Shown here: positions 22,350 through 35,624 of the stretch, piece by piece
Numbering within the stretch: position 1 is the stretch's first letter
Layout of the letters: each line of letters begins with the position of its first letter
NCBI GenBank assembly: GCA_037176905.1
Contig: JBBBWG010026701.1
Span: 18,242 to 68,796, forward strand
Source: Azolla pinnata
Lineage: Eukaryota > Streptophyta > Polypodiopsida > Salviniales > Salviniaceae
Direction: 5' to 3'
Length of the DNA: 50,555 nucleotides
Program-made: the position numbers and the translations under genes
The notes under the pieces: model-generated
Database searches by the model: none
The model's input: the letters and a program-made list of their open reading frames with translations, nothing else
Told to the model about the DNA's origin: nothing

Positions 22350-22513
22350 AGAAGCAAGAAGAAGAAGAAGAAGAAGAAGAAGATGAAGATGATGATGATG
22401 GTGATGGTGGTGGTGATGATGGTGATGATGGTGATGATCGTGATGGTGGTGATGGTGGTGATGGTGGTGATGATGGTGATGATGGTGATGATGGTGATGG
22501 TGATGATGGTGAT
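22350..22513 (+). repeat. GAA then GAT/GGT microsatellite
   Basis: About ten GAA units are followed by a roughly 130-bp mix of GATGGT and GATGAT units. A poly-His reverse frame here is an artefact. Confidence 0.95.
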
Positions 22514-22530
22514 GAGGCAGAACAGGGCGC

Positions 22531-22602
22531 CACGTGGCGCCACGTAGGCGCCTTACGTGTCGCCATAGCGCCACGTCGGCTGCTTACGTGTCATGCCACG
22601 TG
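22531..22602. promoter_or_regulatory. Cluster of six ACGT-core elements (G-box/ABRE type) upstream of LON2
   Basis: ACGT cores start near 22532, 22542, 22555, 22573, 22586 and 22598. The first and last are perfect CACGTG G-boxes; two are TTACGTGTC-like ABRE forms. They are spaced 10-18 bp apart within GGCGCC-rich sequence, about 900 bp upstream of the LON2 ATG. ACGT cores are known targets of plant bZIP and bHLH factors. Function here is inferred from density. Confidence 0.7.
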
Positions 22603-23498
22603 GCGTCGAGGCCCGAAAGCAAGAAACGCAAACGCAGGGAAGAAAAGCACAGAACATCGACACTGTGCTTCTTCTTCTTCTTCTTCTGTTTTTGTGTGCA
22701 GACGGCGACAGCGATCTCTTTCCTTTCCGAGATCTTTCGAAGCCTTCCGATTCTTCGCTTCTCAATTCCGCTCTGCGTCTGCTTCTCTCTCGATCGACAC
22801 GCAGCTGCCGTGCTCTCAAACTCGGAAACAGGTGACTCTCGTTCCTAGTAGTTGGATTCGCTTCCACTTTGGATTGCGTTTCTCTCTCTCTCTCTCTCTT
22901 TCGTCTTTCTTTCTCTCCCCCTCTCCTACCTGCCATTCGTCCTTGCTTGGATTGAGGGCACTCTCTTGTCGAAGGTATGTTTTGCTTCGCGGGCAGGTAA
23001 ATTCCACAGCCCCTAAGGCGAGTTTTTGATCCTGGCGCTTCAATTCTAGTGACTCCTTACATTGAATTTAGGCTGCTTTTCCATGCTCGGATCGTCTCTT
23101 TACATCGACGGAGGCTTTCTTTGTACCCTATTCATTAATTCAGAACAGTGAACTGCTAGCTCAAGAGCCAGCGCCCCTTGGCTCCATCCCTCTCCTGCTC
23201 TTTGGCGCCTTTTCTTTAACGGATTGGTTTCCCATGTAGTGAGTCGAAGGCTAGAGACACAGCTCATGGTTGTGCGGCGCCAAAGGCTTTGAATTCAGGT
23301 ATCTTTTGTTTCTTCGATGGCCCCAAGTTTCCTTGAATTTATTTCTGCTCGCAATTATGGCGTCTCACAATGCCTCTCTAAACGCTGTATGTTCTGCCGA
23401 AGAAGTTGGATGTGATACATGGACGCCTGCACAATTTCTGAAGAGCAGAATATGGATTCTTATCGGTAAAATCCAGTTTGAGTCTAAGGTCAAGAAAA

Positions 23499-26400
23499 AT
23501 GCGGGAGATTGTAGAGATACCAGAGAGATTAGCCATTTTGCCATTTACAAACCGTGTGTTGCTACCAGGAGCAATTGTTCAGATTCGTTGCACCTCACCT
23601 GCAAGGTTGGTTTTTTTAAATCAATATGACCTTGTTATAACTGCTAACATTATGCATATTGAGCCACGAGTCGCAAAATAATGTATTTATGGTAGTCAAG
23701 GTTGCTGTAAATCATCATGGGGGGAACTCGCTTGATCATGAGGTTCATCATGCTTTGCTTTTGTGTGGTAAAGTGATGTAAAATAACTGAAAATGATGAT
23801 AAAAACCCCCATTTCTGGGTATTCAGTGTCCCGTCTAGAATGATTGCTGGCACATACTAGCTTGTTGTTGTTTGCCTTTAAATTAGTGCTAACAGATATT
23901 TCCAGATCATGGGAGAGGGTTTTATTTAACTCATTGGGAATTTCAGATCATACCAACAGTAATGATGGCCTATCTCCGTGATGATAATGATAAGGAAAGA
24001 CAACTTAATAGACAGCGCTGTAGCAATATATAACTTTTTGTGTATCTGTCTGAGGATGGATCCACATCCTGGACGCCTCATCTATCTATTGACATTGGTA
24101 TATTATAAGGCAATTCCATGAGGAATACAAAAACTACAGGTGTTGTACTAGTCTCTAGATGTCTCATCTCTCTGTTTCACCCTCTTCAACGTCATCCCTT
24201 CTAGCTAGAAGTAAACAGATGATTTGAATTGATTGGGCTTTCACATGTATAATGACATATGATCTTTGTTTGTGAAAGCCCAATCAATTCAAAGCTGTAT
24301 CATACCCTTCACCTTTCTGTATTCATTGGTTTGGTATGCTTGTGGAGACCTTTTATGTGTATGAAATCGTGGCAAAAAGTTATTTTGTTATACTTGTGCA
24401 CAGGTCTGTAAAAGTTTATAACTTTTTGCATTTTTTCACCTAAACTTTGTGGAGATGTGTGCAGTGTCAAGTTAATTGAACAAGAACTATGGCAGAAGGA
24501 GGAGAAGGGATTGATTGGTGTCCTACCTGTGAGGGACACACAAAACTTACCATCTTCTCCTCGCACAACAGACCCTGGTATATGGCATACATTCTGTAAT
24601 GGAAATTTCAGTAGTGTCTAAAACAAAGTCTCACAGATGGAATATTGTTTATGTTGAAGTTACAAATGGATTCTCTGATGAGAAGGATGCAAAGGGAGGT
24701 GGTGCAGGTGCTTCTGATCATCAGCCGCTTACTGGGAAACAAGCAAATGAGTCTGTTGAGTGGCATCCAAGGTTCTAAAATGCACATTTAATTTTAACCA
24801 TTCTTGCGACTAGTTCTACGGGATAGTTTTTTTTGTTCTTGCTCTGTATTCTTATGTGCCGACTGTAGAAAACTCCAATGAATTGTTCTCTTTTACAATT
24901 GGACAATTGGACGATTCTATATGAATTTTTAAGATATTGATGCAAATGCTTTGTCAACAAAAAGGCTCCTACCTAACTATGTTTAGAAGTTGTATCTCAT
25001 ACCTGAAATCAAGCCAAGCAATCCTTTTTGCTGCATAAAAACTTGTGCTTCCCTGTTTTGACTTCTATGTTTTGAGAAGCAGTGTTAATGTCTGCAGTTC
25101 CATGCTATTCTTCTTGAAACACATTATTTTGCTTGTTCAAGCATCTACTTGTTGGTTAGATTAAATTTCATTGTCTCTATTTTTAAAAGAGGTGTGGCAG
25201 CAAGAGCACTTCATTTGTCAAGAGGTATGGAGAAACCAAGTGGGCGTGTTACATACACAGTGGTTCTGGAAGGATGGTGCAGATTCAGCGTTCAGGAAAT
25301 GAATTCTAGGGGAACCTATAATACTGCCTCAGTCGTTCAGCTTGACATGACTCGATCTGGTAATTTGAACGTGATACATGAAATTAATGCGTAATATTAT
25401 TTGAGGTCCAAAATGCCTTGAAACTGGATTGTGCCTGCTTTTATCCTATTAGATCAGCAACAATCCTGTGCTGGAATTTTTTTGTTCAGTTTACTCATTT
25501 CCATGGTAGTTGGGCTAACAGTACTAAAAACCTGAATAGTGGGTATACTATCATGATGTAATGTTTCCGCATAGAATCCGATCAAGCTGAAAGGGATCCT
25601 GAAGTTCAAGTCATTGCTCGGCAGTTCAAGATAATCGCTGGAGAGCTGATCTCTTTTCTTGAACAGGTACAGATTACTATGTTTAGAGGAATTAGATGCA
25701 TACTTAAATAATCCTGGAACTGTTTTAAGGTCGGTTTAGCGTGATTAGAGAAAAAGAATGCAAATTATGTTCCATGAATTCTTGTCTTGAACATCTGCAG
25801 ACTACTATATTTAGAGGAATTAGATACATAAATTTTAAATCACCAAGACCTATTTAATGAGAGAAAAATAATGGAAAATCATGCATCATGTAGGAACAAA
25901 ATTTGACAAACATTGTTGATTGACTCCTTCCAGCTTGCTCATAGATCTGTAGCTATGTTTTGGTCCAATGTTTAATAACAAGGACATTTGTTGCCTCATA
26001 ACTATGATTCGTTCTATGTATCTGGTTTAATTGCACTCCTTGAGTTCAGGCTCATGAAAATCTTCAGTTATTGTTTCCCCCCTCATGGGGAATCTCGCAT
26101 TTCTTTGCCTACCAACTCTTACAATTCCGATCCGAGAATCACTTCGTTAACACTCTGGTAACTTGATTTTTTTCAGAATTCTTGAAGCTTACGCTTCTTC
26201 TTGTTATGGTTCATAAATTAGTTTCCGTAACAAGATGAGGAAGGGCCTTATTAAGCCTTTTCATCATACTGTACATGTGATTTTGGTGGGCTAAAACAAA
26301 TTCATGGCCTCTAGAGAGTTGCTACCCAATTCTCACATTGTAAAATATACCAGTCAAGACACAGGATACTATTCTTTTTGAAATTCAGCTGTCCATGATC

Positions 26401-29400
26401 ACTCAACCAATGCATTTGGTTATGGGTTTGGAAAAGACATTTGTTTTTTCACCAGGAACAAGATCAAGAGAAATTGATTATTACTGCATTTGGACAGAAA
26501 ACCGGGATTCTCAGTCTCTGTTTTGCTAGAATGGTCATTGAGCTCCATTCATGCATTCAGTATGCATATCGATGACTGCATCTATCCTTGCTACAAATAG
26601 GAAATGCAGACGTGCTGATGAAACATTACTTCATCTGCTATGGACATAGTCCACGAACACCCACTTTTGTAAAACATGGCACTCATTATGCCACTCATAA
26701 AATTGTCGAATTGGCATTGGATGCTCATTGCATATGTACTCGTTGGAAAGCTTGGCTATCATGCTACTGATTGCATTATGGGGAACCTCTCTTCCAGACA
26801 TGTAGGTGCTTGAACTTCCACTTCCTACCTTACCTTGAAATACATACATAAATACAGACATGCATGCATACATACATACATATATACATGTTTGTATGTA
26901 TTTATGTATGTATAGATAGAGAGCATGTATTTAGAAATTTCACTTCACAGTGAGTTTTTAAACAGCAATACAACATGTTAAATGAAAAATATGTATACTT
27001 TCTGTATGTCAAAAATTTTGTACAATAGTGGAGCCTTTAAATACATTTTGCTCAATCTTCAGATCAGCAACATGTTAGACGGTTACATTATTTTCTGGTA
27101 TCTTATCCTTCATCATATAAATAATTTGTGATCTTGTACCACAATCAATCTTTTATTTCAGAAGCAGAGAAAAATTGGACGAACAAAGGTGCTACTTGAC
27201 ACAGCTCCAGCCCACAGACTGGCGGATATATTTGTAGCAAGCTTTGAAGGGAATTTTGAGGAACGTTTGGCTATGCTAGATGCTGTTGATCTTAAGCAAC
27301 GGCTTACAAAAGGAATTGAACTTGTAACTCGCCATTTACAGGTTAATACCATCCTGAAAACTATCTGATATGTTGGGTTAATGACAAGAATCGTGATCGA
27401 AATTTCAATTACAGACTATAAGAGTTGCTGAAAAAATCTCTCAAAAGGTAGAAGGACAGCTATCAAAATCACAAAAGGAGTTTCTTCTACGACAGCAGGT
27501 GACATTCGCGTGAAAGCTATTGAAGTCTAGTGTGTTGTAGTTTTGCTCATTTTGCACTAGAAGCATTCCTCAACACTGCTAAGTTTCATAAGAAAAGCCC
27601 TGACCCTGGCATGTTAAGTTCGAAAATGACATGGTTGAAGGATATATTCTCTTAAATGTTCAAGCTTTTAGCAATTGGATTATCTAATTGAGGGTGAACG
27701 AACTCTTAACAAAAGCCGTTAAGAGCATTAGCATTATTAGAAATAGTCGAATATATTTCATTAGTATTAGAAAATATGTTGTGGAAAGGAAATAGCCAAG
27801 AAACTATGTGGTGGCATAAGAAATGTTGGAAACGGCACAAAGAGTGCCCTTTCGGAAAAGAAAAAAGAGAAGGAAAAAGAAGTAGATAGCCTAACAATAA
27901 TATAGCAGGGACATAGTAAGCGTTAATGTATTTTGACATGCAGGTAAAAACCATTCTGAAAAAATCTTTTCCATATCCTAACCTAATCCTGCAATTTCGC
28001 ATAGCCTTTCTGTTTATGAGCTTTTTCAATATAAAACAAGGAACAAAGACACTCCTGGACTTGTGCTTCTTCCCTTCATTTCATTCAGTGAGTTGGAATA
28101 GTTTCAGTGCCAGACATGTATGCAGTGACAGAATTGGAAACTCATACTTGCTCAGTTCCAGGTATTTTTTTGACCCATGATTAGCTTAGAATTCCACTAG
28201 TGCTCCCACATTCTCATAGGTGTTCTCAGACTATACAAAGATACTGGCCGTAATTTGGCATGAGATTGGTTTTATTCTGAAGGTTCATGTCCTTCACCTG
28301 GGTTTTAAAAGAGCAGCAGATGAAAATTGGGGAATTTCACTGTTGGCATCAATTAAGATAGAATTACCTAGAGAGATGCTATTGTATGTTGTGGGGTACC
28401 TCTCAAGACTATGAAGGACTAAAGACTTGTCTATACTGGTTTTAGTAAACTAGGAATTCATCCACATTATCACTTAGAATTCTGTGATGTCAACATACTG
28501 CCCTAAAATGCTGATCCCTATTTTTCTTTAAAGCCTTATAACTTTATGCACAACTTATTCCTACAGTTAAATTAATGTTTTCAGATGAGAGCTATAAAAG
28601 AGGAGCTTGGTGATACTGATGAGGATGAGGATGATATTGTTGCTTTGGATAGGAAGCTGCAGAATTCTGGGATGCCTGCAAATGTCTGGAAGCATACACA
28701 GAGGGAACTTCGGTCTGTGTCTTCATTTTTTATATTATGGAATTACATATCATATCGATAATGTATAATCTGATTTACCTGCAGGCGTTTAAGGAAGATG
28801 CAACCACAGCAGCCTGGTTATAGTAGTTCACGGACATACCTAGAGCTGATTGCTGATCTCCCATGGCAAATCAGCAGTGAGGAACGTGAGCTTGATCTGG
28901 CAGCTGCGAAGGAACGACTTGATAGTGAACATTATGGCCTTGGCAAGGTGAAAAAGCGTATCATTGAATATCTAGCAGTTCGTAAGGTACGCTTTCTTTT
29001 AATTTTTTAGAGGTAGCTTTGACCTTTTTAGGGCATAAACATTGTATTCACATGCAGCTCAAACCTGATGCAAGGGGCCCAGTTTTATGCTTTGTGGGCC
29101 CCCCTGGCGTTGGAAAGACATCTCTTGCATCTTCAATTGCTGGGGCTTTGGGCAGGCGTTTTATCCGTATATCCCTTGGAGGTGTGAAGGATGAAGCTGA
29201 TATCCGGGGACATCGTCGAACCTATATTGGCAGTATGCCAGGAAGGCTCATTGAAGGGATCAAGGTTTTGAGATTTTATGACATGATCGGTTGATCATTA
29301 ATGTAATAGTTACTAAACTAATTATGTCTGTTGAACGAATTGCAGAGAGTTGGAGTCAACAATCCTGTAATGCTACTGGATGAGATAGACAAGACAGGAA

Positions 29401-31949
29401 CTGATGTTCGTGGTGACCCAGCTTCTGCTCTTCTGGAAGTTTTGGATCCAGAGCAGAACAAGACATTCAATGATCAGTATCCTTTTACCTTTACTCATGT
29501 ATATCATCCATCTTTACATATTATGTGAATTGGAGATTAGCTGAGGAAGGATGCGGAATCAATATAACCCATAATATAAAATGACAACATCAAAGTTCAT
29601 TCTTGCTCTTTTCTTTTTAAGGTATTTTGCATCATTAGGCAGCATAGATTGATCTTGTGTGATGCGTGTCTTGATGTGTGTGAGAAGTTTGAATGGATGG
29701 TCATTCATAACTATTTTGTTAGATTGTTGATTCTTATATTTATGTCTCAACATTCACACAATAAATACAATATGCTAGGATTGTTTCTTTGACGAATCTT
29801 TCAAAAGCTATTTGAACGTACCATTTGACCTCTCTAAGGTAATATTTGTGGCCACTGCCAATAAAATTCAACCAGTTTCTCCACCGTTATTGGATCGCAT
29901 GGAGGTGATTGAATTACCTGGATACACACTTGAGGAAAAGTCAAAAATTGCAATGCGTCATCTTATTCCTAGGGTTCTTGATCAGCATGGTATTACTTCA
30001 CATCATTTAGACATCCCTGAGGTAAAAGGTTTATCTTGTACTTCTGATTGTGCGATTTTATCACTCGGAACTAAGTTTATAACTGCCGTTTTGACAGCCT
30101 ATGGTAGAGCTCATTATCCAGAGGTATACACGAGAGGCAGGTGTTCGAAATCTTGAGCGACATCTGGCAGCACTGGCTCGTGCTGCAGCTGTGAAAGTTG
30201 CTGAAAGAGAGCAACTCCTTCGTATTCCAAAAGACTTGCAGCCAGAATCTAATTCAGTTCTTGGAGGAGGCTTGGAGGGAGAGATTGTGATGGAGGTTGA
30301 AAGTCTGGGTGCCCCAAATCGAGAAATGTCAACTCTTGAAACTATTGGACCTTTGGTGATTAATGAGTCAACCATAGAGACAATTCTTGGGGTAACTTAT
30401 TACAATGTTGTTGTGTTTATGAATGTTCTGTGACTGAGTGATTTAAATGGTAATCTGTATCTGAGAAGAACTCTGGGGTAATTCTTTAATTTTTTCTTGT
30501 TTTTATGTTTGTTCTGTAAGCGGGCATGTCCAAAAAGAAATCTGTTGATGATTCTCCTTGATTACAACATTCTGATGATTAAAAGTGGTTGTTTTCAATC
30601 TAGCCTCCAAAATTTGATGGAAGGGAGGCTGCGGAGAGAGTAGCTACACCTGGAGTTGCAGTTGGCTTGGTGTGGACTGTCTTTGGAGGTGAGGTTCAGT
30701 TTGTAGAGGCAACTGCAATGGTTGGAAAAGGTGATTTGCATTTGACAGGACAACTAGGTGATGTAATCAAAGAATCAGCTCAGATTGCGCTAACCTGGGT
30801 ACATGATTGGTCACTTTTTGACTTAAATTTTCAATTTCAATGATCTGTTCTTATATCAAGAATGATGAAAACAGTTGAGAGCACGAGCAGCTGAACTGAA
30901 ACTAGGTATCCATGGAGAAGGAAGCCTCATGGAAAATCGGGATGTTCACATCCACTTTCCGGCTGGAGCTGTGCCCAAAGATGGACCTTCTGCTGGCGTG
31001 ACTCTTGTTACGGCTCTTGTGTCACTCTTTATGCAACGGTGTGTACGTGCTGATACAGCAATGACAGGTGAAATGACCCTACGGGGGTTGGTTCTACCTG
31101 TTGGAGGTGTCAAAGACAAGGTAGCATATTGCGACCCTGTTGTAACTTTGATCCTTAACTATGACATCTGTATGAAACTGTGTTTGTAAAAGCCAAATCC
31201 TTTGAGTCATGTGTTTATGAAGAACATCCAACTGTTAATTACAGATACTAGCAGCTCATCGATGTGGCATCAAACGGGTGATATTACCAGCAAAGAATGT
31301 AAAAGATCTTGTGGAAGTTCCTACTGCAATCCTCGCAGATATGGAGGTAAATCATTCAGGATATGCAAATATGTTGATATTAAGATCTTAACCTCCTGAA
31401 AAGCAGCCAGCAATGTGAAGGTGCATTAGTGAATCTTGCTGAAGGCTGTTCATGTATTGTCGGATAGTTATGGATTGTGTTCTACAAGATAGATCCCAGT
31501 AATCTGAAAATGTAGATGGTGATACAAACCTTTCATACCTGCCATTTTAGGACACAAACATGAACAGACACATTGTTCTACTCCAAATGGAATCTATTAT
31601 TTTCAAGTTTCTTTGTTAATTCAGGGTTACATAGCATGCAATGGGGGTGGGTAGTATTAAGTATTGGCGATGAATCCTGTCTTCTCCCTATCGCTTCTGA
31701 CTCTGCCCTCTTAACAAGCTAATAATGTATCTTTTCCTATCTTCTGATAGACTCTAGGGAAGCTGTAAACAACTTCTGTTATCATGACTGAATATTGTTT
31801 AGTCACCGACTTCCGTCCAAATTTTCAAATTTGTGAATTAACCTACGTCTAACTTGTGTCGACAGATATTATTGGCAAAGCGGATGGAGGATGTGCTACA
31901 TGAAGCTTTTGATGGTGGATGCCCGTGGAAAATCAATTCTAAGTTGTGA
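23499..31949 (+). CDS. LON2: Peroxisomal Lon protease 2, 17 exons
   Basis: Exons: 23499-23605, 24465-24577, 24612-24771, 25190-25359, 25575-25666, 27162-27341, 27415-27498, 28585-28712, 28785-28986, 29058-29264, 29346-29476, 29808-30021, 30098-30391, 30604-30798, 30875-31120, 31245-31346, 31866-31949; 902 residues. This is an ATP-dependent serine protease/chaperone of the peroxisome matrix. The LON substrate-binding domain opens with ERLAILPF. The AAA+ module has Walker A GPPGVGKT (426-433) and Walker B MLLDEID (490-496). The protease domain has KDGPSAGV with catalytic Ser798 and GGVKDK with Lys841, 43 residues apart as in other Lon proteases. The protein ends NSKL, a PTS1 signal, which separates LON2 from organellar LON1. 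All introns are GT-AG; exon 3 follows a very short 34-bp intron (24578-24611), the least certain junction. The ATG is in the usual family position. Confidence 0.96.
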
Positions 31950-34051
31950 AATATGTGTAGTAAGGTACATATTTGAAATGTAAAAGGTCTGCAGATGTAA
32001 GCCAGTTATGGAGGCTGTTGTCTGATGTATTTTAGAATCATTAGCTGATCATTGATTTTTACTTAAAAATGGCACAAACTCTATGCATTGATGACTGCCC
32101 GACTTCAAATCGACTGCCCGTAAGGCCGGGATTTTCAGTCTACAGGTGAAATGCCAACATGTTATGCCATAAGGATCGATTGATCATTCAAATCCTTTTG
32201 TATGTAATTCACTGTTTTACCATCATGCAGCTGTTTATTCATGCAAAACCACACCTTGAACATCTCCATCCAATTTTGTGTAAGGCTTTGATTTACTGTT
32301 TATACATCATCTATCTCTGAACTATATGATGGGTGTTGGGTGGAAACTTGAAATTTTTTAACATATGATGAATAGTTTAACCTTAATGTCGGAGTTGATT
32401 GTAACTGTTCAGTTGATTGTAACTGTTACACAAATCTGTTTTGGGTTAACATTGAGAACTTATGCAATTTAGAAACCCAGTTCAGCAATGGATCATCATC
32501 AAGCTAGGATCCTTTTTGTAATCGACAGAAAACTGTACGAGCCGTAGACTACATATGAAAGACGCATTTGTCCCACCACGACAATAGTAAATACAAGTCA
32601 GTCCTAACACCACCTTTGTGGTATCTGCTTCCATTACTATGCTGTCTGAAAATTTCCAGCAAAGCACAATCCTACATGATTGAAGATCGAGGTGAAATCT
32701 AGTAAAAGCTGCAAAAAGTTCAGGTTGGAAGATATTTTTTATAAAGGCAAGGGACATTGTGACGACAGGTTTGCTTATCCATTGAAGAAAAGGTGGAGAT
32801 GTAATTCCACATCAATGATGAGGGAGAGGCTTTCATATGTTTGATTGGCATTTGCGATTGATCCGATTATAAAGCCATACATATTCATGGATCCCGATTT
32901 TTGAAGTTGCAGGGGACTCGAACAGATCGAATCTAATTTGGAACAAGAATCTGTACGACAGTTCCTATCTAGATTTAGTAGAGAAAAACAGATAATAGAG
33001 AGAAATTAGGCTCTAAGGTGTGTATGAAAGACAGATAACACAACAAAATTATAGCATATATCATGTTCTTAGGAGTACAGCATGTATAGCTATAGTTGAT
33101 CTAGATATAGAAGCAAGCTGGTTGAACATGATTGATTCCATAGATACACATTGCTCATCCTAGTGTTATCTGGGCAAAACAGTGTGATAAAGATGGATAC
33201 TACATTTGTTCATCCTGGTTTTTGGTGAGCAGACATTGTCATTCAGGAACCGTCAGCAGCGATATCTCATGCACGATCCAGCACTGTAAAAGGAATCATC
33301 AGCAGCTATAATATTCAACCAGCAAATCACATTTATCCTCACTAAATACTTCACTGATAATACCACGCCTCGATGCATCTGGAAGGATGAATTTGATTAC
33401 TATTAGCAACGTAATCTTTGTCTAAGGCTGCTTTCTAGATTCTACAACATAAACCTTACTTCCTATTTCTTCATATATGAAACCTCACCAATTTTTAGTG
33501 GTATTGTGAAGAAGCTCTACATGAACAACCCACTCAAATGAACTGATTTCATTTTCAAGCTCACATAGCAGAAAGTAAGAACATTCAATCGATGCCGGTA
33601 GCAGATAGCATTTTATCCGCCCAAAGAATATTTTTGCTGGTTAACTTCTAGATTCCATGTATGATGTTGGCAACAACAACCGTATCCAACCTTAACATTT
33701 TACCTCTCACGGATCTGAATTCTTTCCCGTACGGGATACAAAACTGTCAATCGGCAAATATGGATAATCATCCAGGAGTCCCTCAAAATTTATGAGGGAA
33801 AACTTCAGTTAAAAAACCAACGGCCATCATCGAAGCTTTTAGATATCATCTGGATAGAATGTGCGAATAAACATCGAAGCCACTTGGGAAATTTATTAGC
33901 CCAAAAACATATCCACAGACATGCGCATGTATATGTTTGAGCTTCAATAACTCGTGAAGAGCTGAAGGGAATTAATATTTCCAGAAGTTGTATCAGCTAT
34001 GTACATGACTCTCATCATAAATGTATATAACACGGCAACGGAGTGCACAGC
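31950..34051. other. Convergent intergenic region LON2-kelch gene
   Basis: AT-rich sequence between the 3' ends of LON2 and the reverse-strand F-box/kelch gene. The reading frames are short and show no family motifs. I see no repeat structure or RNA gene here. Confidence 0.6.
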
Positions 34052-35518
34052 TCAGAGCTCTAATACTTGGCATGCCACCAGCTCAACCGACCCAAAGTTT
34101 TTTTTGGCAACAGTTTGCCATCGATCAGCTTCTGCTTCGGGAGCGCTTCCGCTCCCAGAAGGGTTAGTAACAGGAGCCACTTCGCTGTTGATATCCGCCC
34201 CTAACACGATGACGCAATCGTTGATGTCCTTGGTCAAGATGCGCAGCTTGTTCTTGAAGCCGGCTAACAAGTAAGGAGATTCGGACTCGGAAAAGTCGAG
34301 CAGGATGGGTACCTTCTTGAGGACGATCTTCCAAGAGTCGGCCTCGCTGTCATAGACTTTGACCTTGCAGCCATCGAGGGATCCGGTGGGTTCTAACGCA
34401 TAGAGATGGCCATTGACGACAGCACTGAGCTTAGTTCCAGCTTGCTTCGCTGGCCATCCCTCGCCCATGCCGCGGGGCATCTCGGACCACATCCCAGCCG
34501 ACGGATCGAACACCTCCCCCCCTACATCGACGAAGAAGGGCCAGGAATACAAGCTCTGGGGCACGAACAATCGGCCTCGATACGCAGCCATTCCCGTGGC
34601 TATGGGCTTGAGCATATCGGCAGGGAAAGCAGCCGGCAGAAGCTGAGCTTTCGAGAACGGCATATCCGGTATAGATGTCCACCTGTTCGCCGCGGGATCG
34701 TAGACTTCGGCGGATTGCAACGGCGTTAACCCTGCTCTGCCTCGATTCACCCCTCCCACCGCATAGAGCTTCCCGCATACGAATGCGGTCTTACAGTACG
34801 CCCTCGCGCAGCCCATCGATGCCGCTTCCTTCCATACATTCGCACACGGATCATACAACCACACCGATCTCGTTGCTGAAGCCCTTGTGAATCCTCCGAG
34901 TATGTACAAGCACCCGTCGATCGATCCTGCCGCACATCCGTAGAACGGCGCTTTCTCCGCGGTCTCTCTGTGCCCGAACAAGGCCCTCATGAACTCCTTG
35001 AACACAAAGGCGAGCCATGTATGTGCAGATGATGTGGCAGATGGGGATGATGCCAACGACGACGAAGAAGACGGATCGGGATCGTCTTCGTAAGCCATAT
35101 CCGGCATGGGAGGAAGCTTTTGCCACGTACCTGTGGACGGATCTACTGCGTGCCACGCGAGGGACTCGTCGGACCTGCGGACGAGCACGTAAAGCCATTC
35201 CTCCGTCAACAGGAGCTCCTTCCGGAGGGTGAAGAGGGAGTGGCTGGAGAACGCGCGCTTCCAGCGCTTGCAGACAAGGCGAAGGGAGAAGTGGCAAGAT
35301 CGCGGCACGCGAGCCAGTATGCCGAGGGAGAGCTCGTCGGGAATACCTGGTATGAACTGCGGCTCCGCCGCTTCTTCTTCCTTCTCTTCTTGGAGAGGCC
35401 CCGGATCCTTGCGCGCTTCGTCGCCCAAGCGCTGTCTTTTGCAGGGCGGGCTGCCGGAGGGGTCCGGAGAGGGCGATGGCGATGGAGACGACGGGCGGGA
35501 GCTCATGGAAGAGCCCAT
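34052..35518 (-). CDS. F-box/kelch-repeat protein (At1g22040-like)
   Basis: Intronless, 488 residues. It is probably the substrate receptor of an SCF (SKP1-cullin-F-box) ubiquitin ligase. The start is the first ATG after the CT-repeat leader; the frame is open further upstream, but that part translates only the microsatellite. Residues 1-55 are Ser/Pro/Glu-rich. The F-box (about 56-98) reads IPDELSLGILARVP and LRLVCKRWKRAF. It is followed by RKELLLTEEWLYVLV and WHAVDPSTGTWQKLPPMP, typical of this plant subfamily. Kelch repeats continue with LYILGGF, VWLYDPCANVWKEAASM, KLYAVGGV, AEVYDPAANRWTSIPDMP and LYALEP. The C-terminus is LGADINS followed by a VELVACQVLEL tail. Members of the wider family target metabolic or signalling enzymes; the target here is unknown. 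Confidence 0.93.
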   Translation of the reverse strand: MGSSMSSRPSSPSPSPSPDPSGSPPCKRQRLGDEARKDPGPLQEEKEEEAAEPQFIPGIPDELSLGILARVPRSCHFSLRLVCKRWKRAFSSHSLFTLRKELLLTEEWLYVLVRRSDESLAWHAVDPSTGTWQKLPPMPDMAYEDDPDPSSSSSLASSPSATSSAHTWLAFVFKEFMRALFGHRETAEKAPFYGCAAGSIDGCLYILGGFTRASATRSVWLYDPCANVWKEAASMGCARAYCKTAFVCGKLYAVGGVNRGRAGLTPLQSAEVYDPAANRWTSIPDMPFSKAQLLPAAFPADMLKPIATGMAAYRGRLFVPQSLYSWPFFVDVGGEVFDPSAGMWSEMPRGMGEGWPAKQAGTKLSAVVNGHLYALEPTGSLDGCKVKVYDSEADSWKIVLKKVPILLDFSESESPYLLAGFKNKLRILTKDINDCVIVLGADINSEVAPVTNPSGSGSAPEAEADRWQTVAKKNFGSVELVACQVLEL

Positions 35519-35622
35519 CACGGGATCGATCTCCTTCCTTCCTATCTCTCGTTTCCGTGTATGAGAGAGAGAGATGCAGAGATGCAGAGATGCAGAGAAA
35601 GCCAGAGAGCGAGCGAGAGAGC

Positions 35623-35624
<2 letters not shown>

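Larger units (their letters stand above)
21149..23498. other. Intergenic region FKBP18-LON2
   Basis: It contains the FKBP 3' flank, a 113-bp tandem duplication, a trinucleotide/hexanucleotide tract, the ACGT cluster and the probable LON2 5' UTR (about 22630-23498, with CT-rich tracts at 22669-22688 and 22880-22925). No reverse transcriptase, integrase or transposase reading is visible in the 21.8-22.2 kb repeat. Confidence 0.6.

Noticed and set aside
22242..22574. Poly-histidine reverse-strand ORF
   Set aside because: GAT/GGT microsatellite artefact, no flanking conserved sequence.
28798..31399. Separate small genes at individual LON2 exons
   Set aside because: They are consecutive exons of one Lon protease; apparent starts are TTG or internal codons and the spliced frame is continuous.
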